64,000 nt of DNA from Tridacna crocea (GCA_943736015.1 OX031059.1:49115159-49179158); one strand, 5' to 3'. Positions 28,445 through 39,661 are shown, counted from the stretch's first letter. Made by a program: numbers and translations. The notes: generated by a model not told the origin, from the letters alone.

Positions 28445-31400
28445 CTGGAAGTAAATGAAAAACAATTCTGAAACATTTTTTCATCTGACGGAAACTGATT
28501 TCTTGCTCTTGTCAAATAAACTGTTAAGCCTTTACCAAATATTGTTCCTGATGAAAAGATTTTTGAAAGCATTGTGAGAGCATTAGGAAATGCTGGTAAC
28601 CAGCTTTTACACCCGCCTTTGTACATAGTCACAGACAACCCATAAATAATAAAATTTTAGAACAGCCACTAATTTTTTTGAGTCTGGACAAGCCTAACAC
28701 ATTGGCTTCTGTTAAAGAGCTATATAAATATATAATTGCCAGAAAGAATTAACCCATTACCACACAATCCCTACTTTTGACGCCTCTTAGAGAGAAGCTT
28801 TTAGAAAACATTGTGGGAAAAGGAGAAAATGCTGGTAACCAGCATTTTCTCCTTTTCCAACAATGTTTTCTACCCTTCACAAAACAAAATTCAAATTTTC
28901 AGTCATTTTTATTTTGTCGTCTGCAAATGCTTTCAATTTGGACCAGTCTAAAATATTGTCGTTTGGTAATGGGTTAACGAAATAAAGTGTTGTAACAATT
29001 AGCAATATCAATTCGGCATAGTATACATATGTAAAAGTGAATTACCTGCTGTTCTAGTGACGTCACTATCGTCCTTGACATTTATCACAACCGTCAACAC
29101 GCCAGGTTGTTGATTGGTGTCTGCCTGACGTCGCTTCCTGGCCACTGGCTCTGTCTGGTTTGTGTTTTCAAGACAAGCCTGTTAATTTGGAAATCATTGA
29201 AAATATTGTACATTTCTATTTATGAATATATTTTTTTCACATGTGTGTCCATCTTTGTAGCTTAAAAGCTTCGGCGATAGGGAAGAGCTTAACAGTCAGT
29301 TAGATTACTCGTCTTTTAATTCAGGGCCAATGATAGGAATTTATAATGGACTATATATAACTACTCAGACAGAAAAAAAATCAAAATTGGATATTTGTAA
29401 AGTTTTAGGTTAACTTATAAGTGGAAGACCCAACTATTTGTAAGGAAATTCCTACAGTTTCGAGTCTCATACGGGATTTACCAGACTGATCTCTGCCAAC
29501 AAAATCTGCTAAAGTTGTGCCTAGCAATGTGTAGGTGAATAAAAAACTTACATCCTCGCAAAGACTAATGTCAGGTTCAAAACAAGGCATGAAGTTTGCT
29601 CTAAAATAGATCCTCGGAGAGCTGTCAAATTTCCAGATGAAAAAATCTCCCGTAGTGAGAACGTTGTCAGTACCGGAAATAAGCCCTTTAAATCCGGTCA
29701 GAATGGTCTGCGGAGGAATATTTGCACCGGCCACGTTGGCACACCTGAAAAGACGATAAATGAAAACAAAATATAACTTACTGTTATTAAGTACACGCTT
29801 ATACCCGTCTATTTTATGAGCGCGCATCTTGCAAAAAGAAGTTCAACTGATGCAGTGTGCTGAAACAATTGGATCTAGTTAAGACCTGAAGTTGCGCTTT
29901 TCTTTTGTTGTTGTTGTTGTTGTTGTTGTTTCAAACGCCTATTTTTAACCATTACTGAAATATATTGCATCAGACATGTGCAAAATCCGTCGAGCCACAG
30001 TAAAATGGCGTCTGCAAAGCTTTTCGATATGAGCGATTCTAAACTTTGGTTCTCCGGCAAAAAAAAAACATAAGACGATGATGAAACAAGTGCATTGCAG
30101 CTTAGGCGATCTACTTTTTATTTCTACATTATGTTTCAAGGGGAAATAAGTGACCTAACCATCAAATGGAGTACCAAAACAGTTGCACACTGTATTTATG
30201 ATGTAATAAATCTATTGCCATTCTGTGTAGTTTAAAAATGAATGGCTGGAGAAAAGAACTTAAAAAAAAAACAAATGAAACGATTTCGACATCTTACGAG
30301 CTTTCAAAAATAGATCTATATAAGCTAATAAACTTACCCATTGCCTTCGATAAGAGTGTAGCTGTTGGAAAAATCACTGTTTGGAGATACTATAACGTTG
30401 TACAGATATATGCTGTGTGCGTTTAGAAAAGCTGAAATTTAAGTGAGCAATTAGATAGGTGTGCCTCAGTTGGAATACTACAGGGTTTGAAGGATAAATA
30501 ATGGATTTATACTACTATCATTACCCCTTATCTGCATCTCTGATATTATATACTGTAGTTCCAAAGAAAATTGCATGTAATGATTTCGCTCCAAACCTAA
30601 AAAGGATGGAACTCGCAGCTTTGTCACAAGCATCAAAGTGATAGTTAATAAAAATGGTCAGCAATGCTTTAAGACTGAGCTGTATGATTAAAGAATTATG
30701 ATCAAATGCTGGATTATTTGCTTATCTCCAACTTGTGTCAGAGTGTCAGATAAAATAAATCGTTACCGTTTGTATTACTCAGAAGTAAGGGTATTTATGT
30801 GATAAATAATGGATATAATTTTTTGTCCGTTCAGAAGTAAATGGCTATAGTCACATACCGACATAGCTGGATCCTCTGCTATATACCGCCCGCAGGCGAC
30901 AAGTGGTTCCAGCATCTACAGTATCACTGTTCAATATATCTGTGTACTGACTGGTTCCTAGGTCCTTTCTCTGTACTGTCATGGACACTTGTAGATCGGT
31001 TGGGGTTAAATCTTGTTGCAGGTTCGGCGTCCTTACAAAGTAGAGTACATCTAAAACTTTATGGTTTTATCTTTTCTCTTCCAATCGTATTACATTGATG
31101 AATTTGCCTTTGAAAGGGAAGAAAATATTGTGGGACAAGGAAAGAATGCTGGTTACAAACATTTTACTCCTTTCCCCACAGTATTTGCAATAGCTTTCAT
31201 CCTTAGAGGCAAGTATTACATGTAGAGAAAAGCCTCTTCCTCAGTGTCAAGTTTTATAAGTAGAGGACAGCTTCTTCTTTAGTGTCAAGTATTACAAGTA
31301 GAGGACAGCCTTTTTTCTCAGCGTCAAGTATTATGGGTAGAGGACAGCCTTCTTCCTCAGTGTCAAGTATAAAAAGTAGAGGACAGCCTTCTTCCTTTGT

Positions 31401-34400
31401 GTCAAGTATTAAAACTACAGGACAGCTTTCTTCCTCAGAGTCAGGTTTTTTTAAGAAGAGGACAGCCTCTTCCCCGGTGTCAATCATTATTAGTAGAGGA
31501 CAGCCTCTTCCTTAGCGTCTAGTATTTTAGTAAAGGAAAGCCTTCTTTCTCAGTTTCAAGTATTATAAGTAAAGGAAGGCCTCTTCTTCAATGGCAAGTA
31601 CTGTACGTAGAGGACAGCCTCTTCCTCAGTTTTAAGTTATTATAAGTAGAGGACAGCCTCTTCCTAAATTTCAGGATTATAAGTAGAGGACAGCCTCTTC
31701 CTCAGTGTCAGGTATTATTTATGGAGGAGATCCTTTTCCTCAGTGTCAAGTTTTATAAGTAGAGGACAGCCTCTTCCTCAGTGTCAATCATTATTAGTAG
31801 AGGACAGCTTCTACCTCAGTGTCAAACGTTATAAGTAGAGGACAGCCTCTTCCCCAGTGTCAAGTATTATAAGTAGAGGACAGCCTCTTCCCCAGTGTCA
31901 AGCGTTATAAGTAGAGGACAGCCTCTTCCCCAGTGTCAAGTATTATAAGTAGAGGACAGCCTCTTCCCCAGTGTCAAGTCTTATTAGTAGAGGACAGCCT
32001 TTTCCCCAGTGTCAAGCGTTTTAAGTAGAAGACAGCCTTTTCCCCAGTGACAAGTATCATAAGTAGAGGATAGCCTCTTCCCCAGTGTCAAGTATTATAA
32101 GTAGAGGACAGCCGCTTCTCCAGTGTCAAGAATTATAAGTAGAGGACAGCCTATTCCCCAGTGTCAAGTATTATTAGTAGAGGCCAGCCTTTTCCCCAGT
32201 GTCAAGTGTTTTAAGTAGAAGACAGCCTTTTCCCCAGTGTCAAGTATCATAAGTAGAGGATAGCCTCTTCCCCAGTGTCAAGTATTATAAGTTAAGGACA
32301 GCCTCTTCTCCAGTGTCAAGTATTATAAGTAGAGGACAGCCTCTTCCCCAGTGTCAAGTATTGTAAATGGAGGACAGCCTCTTCCCCAGTGTCAAGTGTT
32401 ATAAGTAGAGGACTATAAGTAGAGGACAGTCTCTTCCCCAGACTCAATTATTATAAGTAGAGAATAGCCACTTCCCCAGTGTCAAGTAAAATTAGTAAAG
32501 GACATCCTCTTCCTCCGTGTCATGTGTTATAAGTAGAGGACAGCCTCTTTCCAAGTGTCAAGTATTATAAGTAGAGAACAGCCTCTTCCCCAGTGTCAGG
32601 TGTTTTAAGTAGAGGACAGCCTCTTCCTCAGTGCCATGTGTTATAAGTAGAGAATGTCAAGTATAATTAGTAAAGGACATCCTGTTCCTCAGTGTCATGT
32701 GTTATAAGTAGAGGACAGCCTCAGCCCAGTGTCAAGTTTTATAAGTAGAGGACAGCCTTTCCCTAGTGTCAAGTATAATTAGTAAAGGACATCCTCTTCC
32801 TCAGTGTCATGTGTTATCAGTAGAGGACAGCCTCTTCCCCAGTGTCAAGTGTTATAAGTAGAGGACAGCCACTTCCTCGGTGTCAAGTGTTATAAGTAGA
32901 GGACAGCCACTTCCTCGGTGTCAAGTGTTATAAGTAGAGGACAGCCTCTTCCTCAGTGTCAAGTACTATAAGTAGAGGACAGCCACTTCCTCAGTGTAAG
33001 CTTTATTTGTAGAGGAAAGCCTTCTTCCTCAGTGGCAAGTAGAATAAGTAGAAAAATTAGTTAACAATTGTTGTTTGGATAGAAAATAAAACACATACAT
33101 CTAGGGAGCACAGTTGCGGTCACTTTAATGACAGCAGATATCATTATATGTCATGCAACATGCGAAAAGGAGCATTCGGATATTTGTGTAAAGTGTTGTC
33201 TCGGATTAGCCTGCGCAGTCCGCACAGGCTAATCCTAGAAGGCACTTTACGACTACGATAGATTTTGTGTTACAGTAGACATGCGCAAAATAAAAAAGAA
33301 TACATTAAACGGAAATTATCGTTTCGGATTAGCCTGTGCGGACTGCTCAGGCTGATCCGAAACGACACTTTATGCAAATGTACAAATGCCCCTTTTTGCG
33401 TGTTGGAGGCCATATTGATGATATCCACAGGTGGGAGATACACTCTATTTCGTTGTTAGATAGTCCTACAGACAAACAGACGGACAGACGCACGGAAAGG
33501 TGGACAGACAGATAGTCAGTGAACTTACAGTACGGTAACGGAAGAATTCACTAAGTTCGAGGTCAAGTTATCCATTCTGCAAACAGCTCTGTACACTACA
33601 TCTCGATCGCGGATGAATATAGGGTCGGACGGACTGGCGGGAGGAACTGTTAGATGTATAAAGTACCACTCGTAGTACTGTCAAAGAAAATTGAATAATG
33701 TTTCACTGTATCAACAGATAGTATTTCAACTATTACAAATAATCGAGTACTTATTTCACACGTTTTAATGAAAGTAGAAATTCTACTGTCAAAACTATTG
33801 GACTACATTTTTTCTATCTCATGGCGCCCGTAATGATTACTTTTATCATTGGCGCTTTTCAGATTTACATCTGAGCACACTTTTTCAGCACCAAAGGCCC
33901 AAAACATGGCTTTATTCAGTAACATAGATACAGATCAGACTATACAATTCAGCCTATATGATAAAAATCTTTTCAACTTTTAATGGATTGCATTTTCTGC
34001 GTTCTAAACAGGTGAGTTTATATGTTTGTAAGTGGAAGTGTTTAAGAGGTACGTAAAATCTGTCGGTCCTACTATTTTTTTGTACACAGATTTCTGGCAA
34101 AAATTCAGAATCAATGTCAAACATTTGAAGCAGCTGGTTTGACCCAAGACTCGCTTAGCTGTGTAAACCTGTGTCTCCATGGGGGCCATTCTTGGAAAAT
34201 AAATTATCTCCCTTGCCAGATAAACACTGAAGGTATCCAAATAACTGATTGTTCCTTTTACCTGTATTCCTTTGTTTTTATCCTTGGTTCCCTTGGGGAT
34301 GTTGTGATAAATGTAGCAATGATTTATTAAGTTTGTGTAAGGTCGGCATGTAATTCAATACAAATTCTGTTTTAAATCATCAGGAACTACGAATACATTC

Positions 34401-35926
34401 ATTTGTAAAACAGTCTAACTAAATATACTTGTAATATTATCTCAAGAACAAAGCTGTTCAGTGCAAGAAAATCAAGGATAAAATCCAAGTAATTCTCTTA
34501 TCAGGACCAATCTAATACTGGAGAAGAATCAAGGGAAATAACTGAAGAATGGCCCTCATTAGAATAGACGGGACACATGTATTCTTATTTTTTTTTAAAA
34601 CAGCCTCAAAGGAGGAAATAGACAAAGAACATACCGTGACAGAGCTATCTGTCTTCGTCACCTGAAAATGAAAACGACAATTTACCCCTCACTTCCTCCA
34701 AAAAATAGAACATGGTTATGAAATGTGAGCAAACGTTACGCAACGTAATTGACATTACAAACTCATCTTGAAGAAACTACTGATTACTAGGATTAAGATC
34801 TTGATCTTAAAGAACAAAGAAAAAATGCAATGTGAAAAAGTTACGAACATTTTTGTGGCATCTTAAAAAAAGATGTCGACCATGATACAAAAAAAAAAAA
34901 TCGGGCACAGGAGGTAGGTATGATAAACTAATGAATGCAAATAATGTTTTAGATTTCATTGGGTCTACGAGTATATATGAAAGGGTCTGTGCCCTTTATA
35001 GCTCTTTACCACACGAGAAAAAATTAGACTGGTCCAAATTGAAAACATTTGCAGACGACAAAATAAAAGTGACTGAAAAATTGAAATTTGTTCTGGGAAG
35101 GGTAGAAAACACTGTGGGAAAAGGAGAAAATGCTGGTTACCAGCATTTTCTCCTTTTCCCACAGTGTTTTCAAAAGGCTTCTTTCTCAGAAGGGATTGTG
35201 TGGTAATGGGTTAATACTTTACTTGCGAATGCAACAGACGGTATTTTCCTGTATGACTGTATAGAATTAACTCTTCACCAAACGACAAAACTTTAAACTG
35301 GACCAAATTGAAAGTTGATGTCAAAATAAAAGTGACTCAAAAATTGAAATTTGACTTACGAATAGTAGAAAACATTGTGGTAAAAGGAGAAAATGCTGGT
35401 TACCAGAATTTTCCCCGTTTACCACAATGTTTTCAGAAGGCCGCTTCCTGTGGGTCGTAAAAACCAGGGATTGTTTAGTAAGGGGTTAAATACTCACAAG
35501 TGACACTATAGGTAGGCCTACATGAGAGTATATAGTAAATTTAAGATTACCCTTCCACAAACATTATCATCATCTGTATCTGAGTTCGGATCCAGATCCA
35601 CCACAGATTTAACTGTATAAATCTTATTGGTGCTGTTGTAGGTGTTCATACATGTGACCTCTGATATCCCAAAAGGATTCTGGTTATAAACGGAGTTGTT
35701 GATGGCCAAAAGACTACCCTGCGGGTCCGAGTTCAAGTCAATGTTCAGGTACATTTCTAGCGTGTTGCTTTCTTCTCTTTTCAAGCACAAGGTTGTGGCT
35801 GAAAAGTACACATCAGAAATTTGCATCATGGCCGATTGAAATGGTCTCTTTAGAAATACAGCTTTACCCCCTGTGGTCTCGAACGCACTTGATTAATTGA
35901 ATGATTGAATGATTGATTAATTGGTT

Positions 35927-35971
<45 letters not shown>

Positions 35972-38694
35972 GAAGCTAGGTTCTAGATAGATAGATAGAT
36001 AGATAGATTGTAGAAAAAAAACATATTAACTTTTCAAAAATATACAAGAAACACACGATTACAGGTTATCGTTTTAATGTCCAAGCAACAGTCTACGAAC
36101 TTCCCGATCAACCCTCGTAGGATTAAACTGAAGGCAATTGCTCTTGTCCTTGTTGCTCTCCTGTTTTCGGTCAACGTGTTATGCTCGTACATTCTTCTTT
36201 CAAAATTAAGGCTACTTTTTCCTTTTAATATTTATTGCCTCACTTATTTGTATAAAAATTTCAATTATACCTTTGCATCAGATTACCTTGAAAACATTCT
36301 ACTACGAAATATAATCTTTACATTTAATCCATAAGCGTCAAAGCAAAATAATTGAAAATTTGTTACCAAAAATCAAAAACCTAAAATTCAGTCTGGCGAT
36401 TTATGCTGGAAAATTTTGGCGTTTTGGACATTGTAGATCAAAGATCAGACTGCACAGACCATTGAGCCAACTAGAGTAAGGGTTTACAAGTTTTTTGTCT
36501 GAGTCGTCTGCTGCAAATTTTGTTCAGAGTGCAATATGGTTTATCTCATTACCAAACAACAAACTTTTAGAATGTCCAAATTGAAAGTAACTGCAGTCGA
36601 CACAATAAACATAAAACAAAAAATTGAAATTTGTTTCCAGCAGGATAGAAAACATTGGGGAAATGTAGAAAATGCTGGTTATCAGCATATTCTCGTTTCC
36701 CAACAATGTTTTCAAAAGACTTCTATCTCAGGGTCGTAAAAACCGGGAATTGTATAGTAAAGGGTTAAAATTGAGATCTGACCCCGTCATACCGTTTTTG
36801 GCGGTCTCCATCTGTGCAACACAGGACTTGACCATCAAGCACACCTGTCAATCAAAAATAGATAATAAAACTTAACCATCCCTTACAGACCTGGACCCTG
36901 ACCCCTTTAGTTCCTATAGCAGACAGTGAAGATAAGGATAGGATTGCATAGAACATGCAGACTGATCATTGATTCACACCCTATGCTACTACGTCATATG
37001 TTCTTGCCTACCTTGAAAAAACTGTATTTCAGCATGTTTTCCCCAACTGACGAAGGTCATTCATTTACTTTTAAGCGCCGTTTGAGTTAAAACCTGACGA
37101 AGTTAAGCTCATGTTTTTTTTTTTCAGGCTACACTTTCATCTTGCAGAAGATCAAATGTAGACATTATGCCAAAGGGAGAAAATGCTCGTGACGAGCTAT
37201 TTTCTCCATTTTAGCCCTTAGTTGACAATTAAGACTCCCTTGTATAGCGTCATCAGTAAACGTGAACCTAAGTTCTGTCTGACAAACTCTAATTTGATGC
37301 AAGAGCTATTGTGTGACCCGTCTTGCAATATTAGCACTTTCAACGTAAAATCGAGAAGACTGACTCTTGCAGAAGGCAAAGATCAAGGTTAGACTGCACG
37401 GAACATGCAGTCTGATCTTGAATCTTTACCACCCGCTTGTTTACCCTAAAACATTCTGAGTTTCAGCTGAGTATAAGTGCACGTATTTTCAACCGTCAAA
37501 AAGTCAAGTGTTGATATACCTGTATTTGGTGCTGAAGGATTGTTTACTAAACGACAAAATTTCAGACTGGTCGAAATTGAAAGCATTTGCAGACGACAAA
37601 ATAAACTCAAAAATTGACCTTTGTTTCCGGCTGGGTAAAAAAAGCATGGTGGGAAAAGGAGAAAATGCTAGTTTCCAGCATTTTCTCCTTTTTTCACAAT
37701 GTTTTTAAAAGGCCTCTTTCTCAGTGTCGTTAAAAGTTGGGATTGTGAGGTAAAGAGTTAATCATGCTATCCCCTCCTCTCCAATGCTATCTAAAATCCT
37801 CGAATTCTGCTAAAGAAGGACCGATTGCTTGTAACACCTTGTTGTCCCTTGGTCTCCCCCCAAGCATCAAAAGACCCCTCGTTTGATCGGTGATCTTGCA
37901 ACCCAAGCCTGGACAGACTGGTAGCTTTGTTAGAATACGCACTCCAATCCCCGCCCGGCATACCTCGGGTGATGGGAGCCTTTAGATGTAAGTACGGAAT
38001 CTGCCGAGTTGTGACGATTGTCCAATCCCCTGTACCATCAAGACAGCCTAGTTTAGAATCAACTTGGGGTCAGTATTTCAATATACTTTATGGTAGCCCT
38101 AACATGGATAACTGAGGCTAAGCTTTCGTCTCGCCTGGCATCCTATAGTTGTGAGGAGGATTTATTTTAAGGTTTTAGCTAGGTATATAGAGACGGAAGC
38201 CATCTTTGTCATATTATTTATATCACTTAATGGCACTTTTCCGTAACTATCTCACCAATATAAGGAGTCTGTTTACAAAATGTTTCAGGTTTGCTGAAAT
38301 ACTTCACAGCAGAATCTGTCTGACGTAGGTTTTGGCAGATCGGACACGTTATTCACCAATAATTCTGAAGAACATTCTCAGTCCAATTCTCAAGAATTTT
38401 CTAACTTTGAAAGTAACACAACTTTTGATTGGCTAAACCGAATGGTTTAGCCGATCAAAACTTGTGTTACTTTCAAGTTTGGAAAAACTTGGAGAATAAG
38501 ACTGAGAAAGTCTTTAAGAATGGTTGGTGAATACGGACCCAGAACGACGAACAGGGTACACAGGACAATAGATGATGACGACGGGTGGAGGAAAGCGGAA
38601 AGTAACAGAAAAACGTCTCTGCCTGATATGCTTAGTTGAACTCAGAAAGAAGAATAAGAAGCAAACATACCAAACAGGTGACAATCCACTTCAT
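28266..38694 (-). CDS. ZP-B: zona pellucida domain membrane protein, 10 coding exons
   Basis: Spliced on the minus strand from 38694-38671, 36844-36793, 35798-35551, 34661-34635, 33677-33529, 31031-30859, 30431-30338, 29744-29552, 29178-29046 and 28444-28266; 1272 bases, 423 residues plus TAG. The signal peptide is MKWIVTCL then VCLMVKSCVAQ. ZP-N cysteines C30, C75, C106, C150; ZP-C cysteines C257, C310, C318, C322; an extra cysteine C211 lies in the linker. The ZP-C motif is FFIWKFDSSPRIYFRANFMPC-like, the furin site is RKRR at 334-337, the following strand is VLTVVINV, and the membrane helix spans about 374-398. Same exon count and same nine intron phases as ZP-A, to which it is convergent. 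Likely an extracellular filament-forming protein. Tissue and partner are unknown. Confidence 0.88.
28523..28720 (-). mobile_element. Degenerate MITE in ZP-B intron 9
   Basis: TTAAGCCTTTACCAAAT, GAAATGCTGGTAACC and a GTTAAAGAGC trace. Confidence 0.5.
28749..28977 (-). mobile_element. Group A TTAA MITE, complete
   Basis: TTAACCCATTACC to GGTAATGGGTTAA, 229 bp with a full palindrome. Sits 69 bases before ZP-B exon 9, in intron 9. Confidence 0.85.
29046..29178 (-). CDS. ZP-B exon 9 (C322, furin site)
   Basis: Acceptor AATTAACAG and donor GTAATT, phase 0 in and phase 1 out. ACLENTNQTEPVARKRRQAD contains the last ZP-C cysteine and RKRR; VLTVVINVKDD follows. Confidence 0.87.
29552..29744 (-). CDS. 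ZP-B exon 8 (ZP-C core, C257/C310/C318)
   Basis: Acceptor GTCTTTTCAG and donor GTAAGT, phase 2 in and phase 0 out. Carries FFIWKFDSSPRIYFRANF then PCFEPDISLC, the ZP-C motif shared with ZP-A exon 8. Confidence 0.9.
30338..30431 (-). CDS. ZP-B exon 7 (ZP-C)
   Basis: Acceptor AAATTTCAG and donor GTAAGT, phase 1 in and phase 2 out. Encodes FLNAHSIYLYNVIV and ends LIEGNG, matching ZP-A exon 7 in length and phase. Confidence 0.82.
30859..31031 (-). CDS. ZP-B exon 6 (linker, extra C211)
   Basis: Acceptor TTTGTAAG (weak pyrimidine tract) and donor GTATGT, phase 2 in and phase 1 out. Starts TPNLQQ and contains TTCRLR, whose cysteine is absent from ZP-A. Confidence 0.82.
31098..31206 (+). mobile_element. 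Eroded MITE half next to minisatellite
   Basis: GAAAATATTGTGGGACAAGG, ATGCTGGTTAC and a worn right arm that runs straight into the 38-39 bp tandem array. Confidence 0.55.
31207..33054. repeat. 38-39 bp minisatellite in ZP-B intron 5
   Basis: About 48 copies of a unit like GTAGAGGACAGCCTCTTCCC followed by CAGTGTCAAGTATTATAA, with some truncated units (near 32410, 32650). The left end has 39 bp units, open in frame on both strands for 77 codons by chance of length. The array sits between exons 6 and 5 of ZP-B and is not coding. Confidence 0.92.
33153..33410. mobile_element. Hairpin element with GCGCAGTCCGCACAGGCTAA core, double
   Basis: Two palindromes (GGATTAGCCTGCGCAGTCCG and its inverted mate near 33330) inside TGCAACATGCG...GCGTGTTGGAGG ends. 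Related to 50016-51645. Confidence 0.65.
33529..33677 (-). CDS. ZP-B exon 5 (end of ZP-N, C150)
   Basis: Acceptor TTTGACAG and donor GTAAGT, phase 0 in and phase 2 out. Encodes YYEWYFIHLTVPP and VYRAVCRM. NLT and NSS sequons follow the cysteine. Confidence 0.87.
34635..34661 (-). CDS. ZP-B exon 4, 27-base microexon
   Basis: Acceptor TCATTTTCAG and donor GTATGT, phase 0 both sides, encoding VTKTDSSVT. Partner of the 18-base ZP-A microexon. Confidence 0.75.
34998..35214 (+). mobile_element. Group A TTAA MITE in ZP-B intron 3
   Basis: CTCTTTACCACACGAG start, GCAGACGACAAAATAAAAG, full palindrome with CACTGTG flanks, short right arm, GGTAATGGGTTAA end. The preceding 33678-34634 (intron 4) shows no repeat ends I recognise. 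Confidence 0.8.
35267..35489 (+). mobile_element. Group A TTAA MITE in ZP-B intron 3
   Basis: TTAACTCTTCACCAAACGAC to AGTAAGGGGTTAA. Ends 62 bases past the ZP-B exon 3 donor. Confidence 0.8.
35551..35798 (-). CDS. ZP-B exon 3 (ZP-N, C30/C75/C106)
   Basis: Acceptor TACTTTTCAG and donor GTAATC, phase 1 in and phase 0 out. Encodes TTLCLKREE through DDDNVCGR. Several N-glycosylation sequons (NNS, NST) are present. It is 21 bases longer than its ZP-A partner. Confidence 0.87.
35926..36008. repeat. (GATA)n microsatellite
   Basis: Two GATA/TAGA runs separated by a GGAAGCTAGGTTC interruption, in ZP-B intron 2. Confidence 0.9.
36541..36768 (+). mobile_element. Group A MITE in ZP-B intron 2
   Basis: CTCATTACCAAACAAC start, imperfect palindrome (GGTTATC centre), AGTAAAGGGTTAA end 24 bases from ZP-B exon 2. 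Confidence 0.72.
36793..36844 (-). CDS. ZP-B exon 2 (signal peptide end)
   Basis: Acceptor TTGATTGACAG and donor GTATGA, phase 0 in and phase 1 out. Encodes VCLMVKSCVAQMETAKN; cleavage after VAQ or SCVA is plausible. Confidence 0.7.
37368..37438. repeat. GATCAGACTGCAC hairpin in ZP-B intron 1
   Basis: AGATCAAGGTTAGACTGCAC and GTGCAGTCTGATCTTG-like arms around GGAACAT. Weaker copies at 36428-36475 and 36910-36985. Confidence 0.6.
37539..37761 (+). mobile_element. Group A MITE in ZP-B intron 1
   Basis: TTTACTAAACGACAAAATTT, GCATTTGCAGACGAC, palindrome centred on AGTTTCC, GGTAAAGAGTTAA end. Next, 37762-38341 holds nothing recognised. Confidence 0.75.
38342..38540. mobile_element. TTCTGATTGGCTAAACC hairpin element, complete
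   Basis: TTATTCACCAATAATTCTG to CATTCTTAAAG complement and TTGGTGAATACGG; palindrome centre ACCGAATGGTTTAG. Lies in ZP-B intron 1. Confidence 0.78.
38671..38694 (-). CDS. ZP-B exon 1 (signal peptide, first part)
   Basis: ATG, then MKWIVTCL, then donor GTATGT, phase 0. Chosen because its length, phase and MK start mirror ZP-A exon 1. Least certain ZP-B exon because it is only 24 bases. Confidence 0.68.
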
Positions 38695-38742
38695 CTCTGT
38701 GTCTGTAAAATAGCAAGAGATACAACCAAGAAAATTAGATAC

Positions 38743-38935
38743 ATTGTCCTTTTATCGAACAATCCCTGTTTATTTTTACGACCCAGAAGGAAGAAGCCGT
38801 CTGAAAACATGGTTGGAAAACGAGAAAATGCTGGTAACCAACATTTTCTCATTTTGCAACAATGTTTTCTACTCTTCTAATATCAATTTTGAATTTTTGA
38901 GTCACGTTTATTTGAACTCTTTATTTTGTAAAGAA
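38743..38935 (-). mobile_element. Degenerate group A MITE upstream of ZP-B
   Basis: Begins 49 bases upstream of the ZP-B ATG. Imperfect palindrome (GGTAACCAACATTTTC); the right arm is truncated. Could lie in promoter or 5' UTR. Confidence 0.65.
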
Positions 38936-38967
38936 ATGAGGATTCCTACAGGTGTGAGAAAATGCAA

Positions 38968-39211
38968 TTAACCATTTACCAAACAAGCCCTTTTTTTTTC
39001 GACCTTGAGACAGAATGCTTTTGAAAACATTGTGGGAAAGAGAGAAAATGCTGGTAACCAGCATTTTCTCCTTTTCCCACAATGTTTTCTACCCTGCCTA
39101 AAAACAAATGTCAATTTTTGAGTTTGGTCTATTTTGTCGTCTGCAAGTCTGTAAGTCTTTTTCAATTTCAATTTGGACCAGTCTTAAATTTGTCGTTTGG
39201 TGAAGAATTAA
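38968..39211 (-). mobile_element. Group A TTAA MITE upstream of ZP-B
   Basis: TTAACCATTTACC to GGTGAAGAATTAA with a small internal duplication (GCAAGTCTGTAAGTC). The following 39212-39661 shows no recognised feature. Confidence 0.78.
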
Positions 39212-39661
39212 GAATGAAAAAGAAACTTACCTTACTTCTTAACACAGACAAAGTTGTTGTCAACTTTTTCTTCCTAAAATCTCCAACAAAATTGGGTTCA
39301 GGAAGGTTTGTTTAGTAAAGCATGACGGATACAGGTAAGTGACGATGTTTGCTATAATATGCATCACTGGCCTTCGCAATGTTACACCCATATACATAGA
39401 GAGACGCACTTTCAATCAACTGTAGCCTTAAAACAGTAAATTTTACTCAGCCAAGTTTTAAGTTTTCGGTGACTTTTTTATACCACAATTTTAACAAAAA
39501 TACAGGGTTTTTCACCGCTTTCAATTTTCAAACCCAATACATTTCATAAATTGGTTTTTGTTCTATAGATAATATTGTGATTACCTGCATAACCAATTTA
39601 CGTAGATCTATCTCTTATACTTATACATATGGAAATCGAAAACTGAATTCGACTTTCATCC

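Noticed and set aside
31254..31515. Open frames on both strands with 13-residue repeats
   Set aside because: A consequence of 39 bp minisatellite units; the array is inside a ZP-B intron.
31207..33054. CRISPR-like array
   Set aside because: No unique spacers between repeats; units are contiguous and the genome is eukaryotic.
36077..36334. 85-codon frame with a hydrophobic segment, plus strand
   Set aside because: Antisense within ZP-B intron 2; no homology recognised, and the next exons needed for a gene are not visible.
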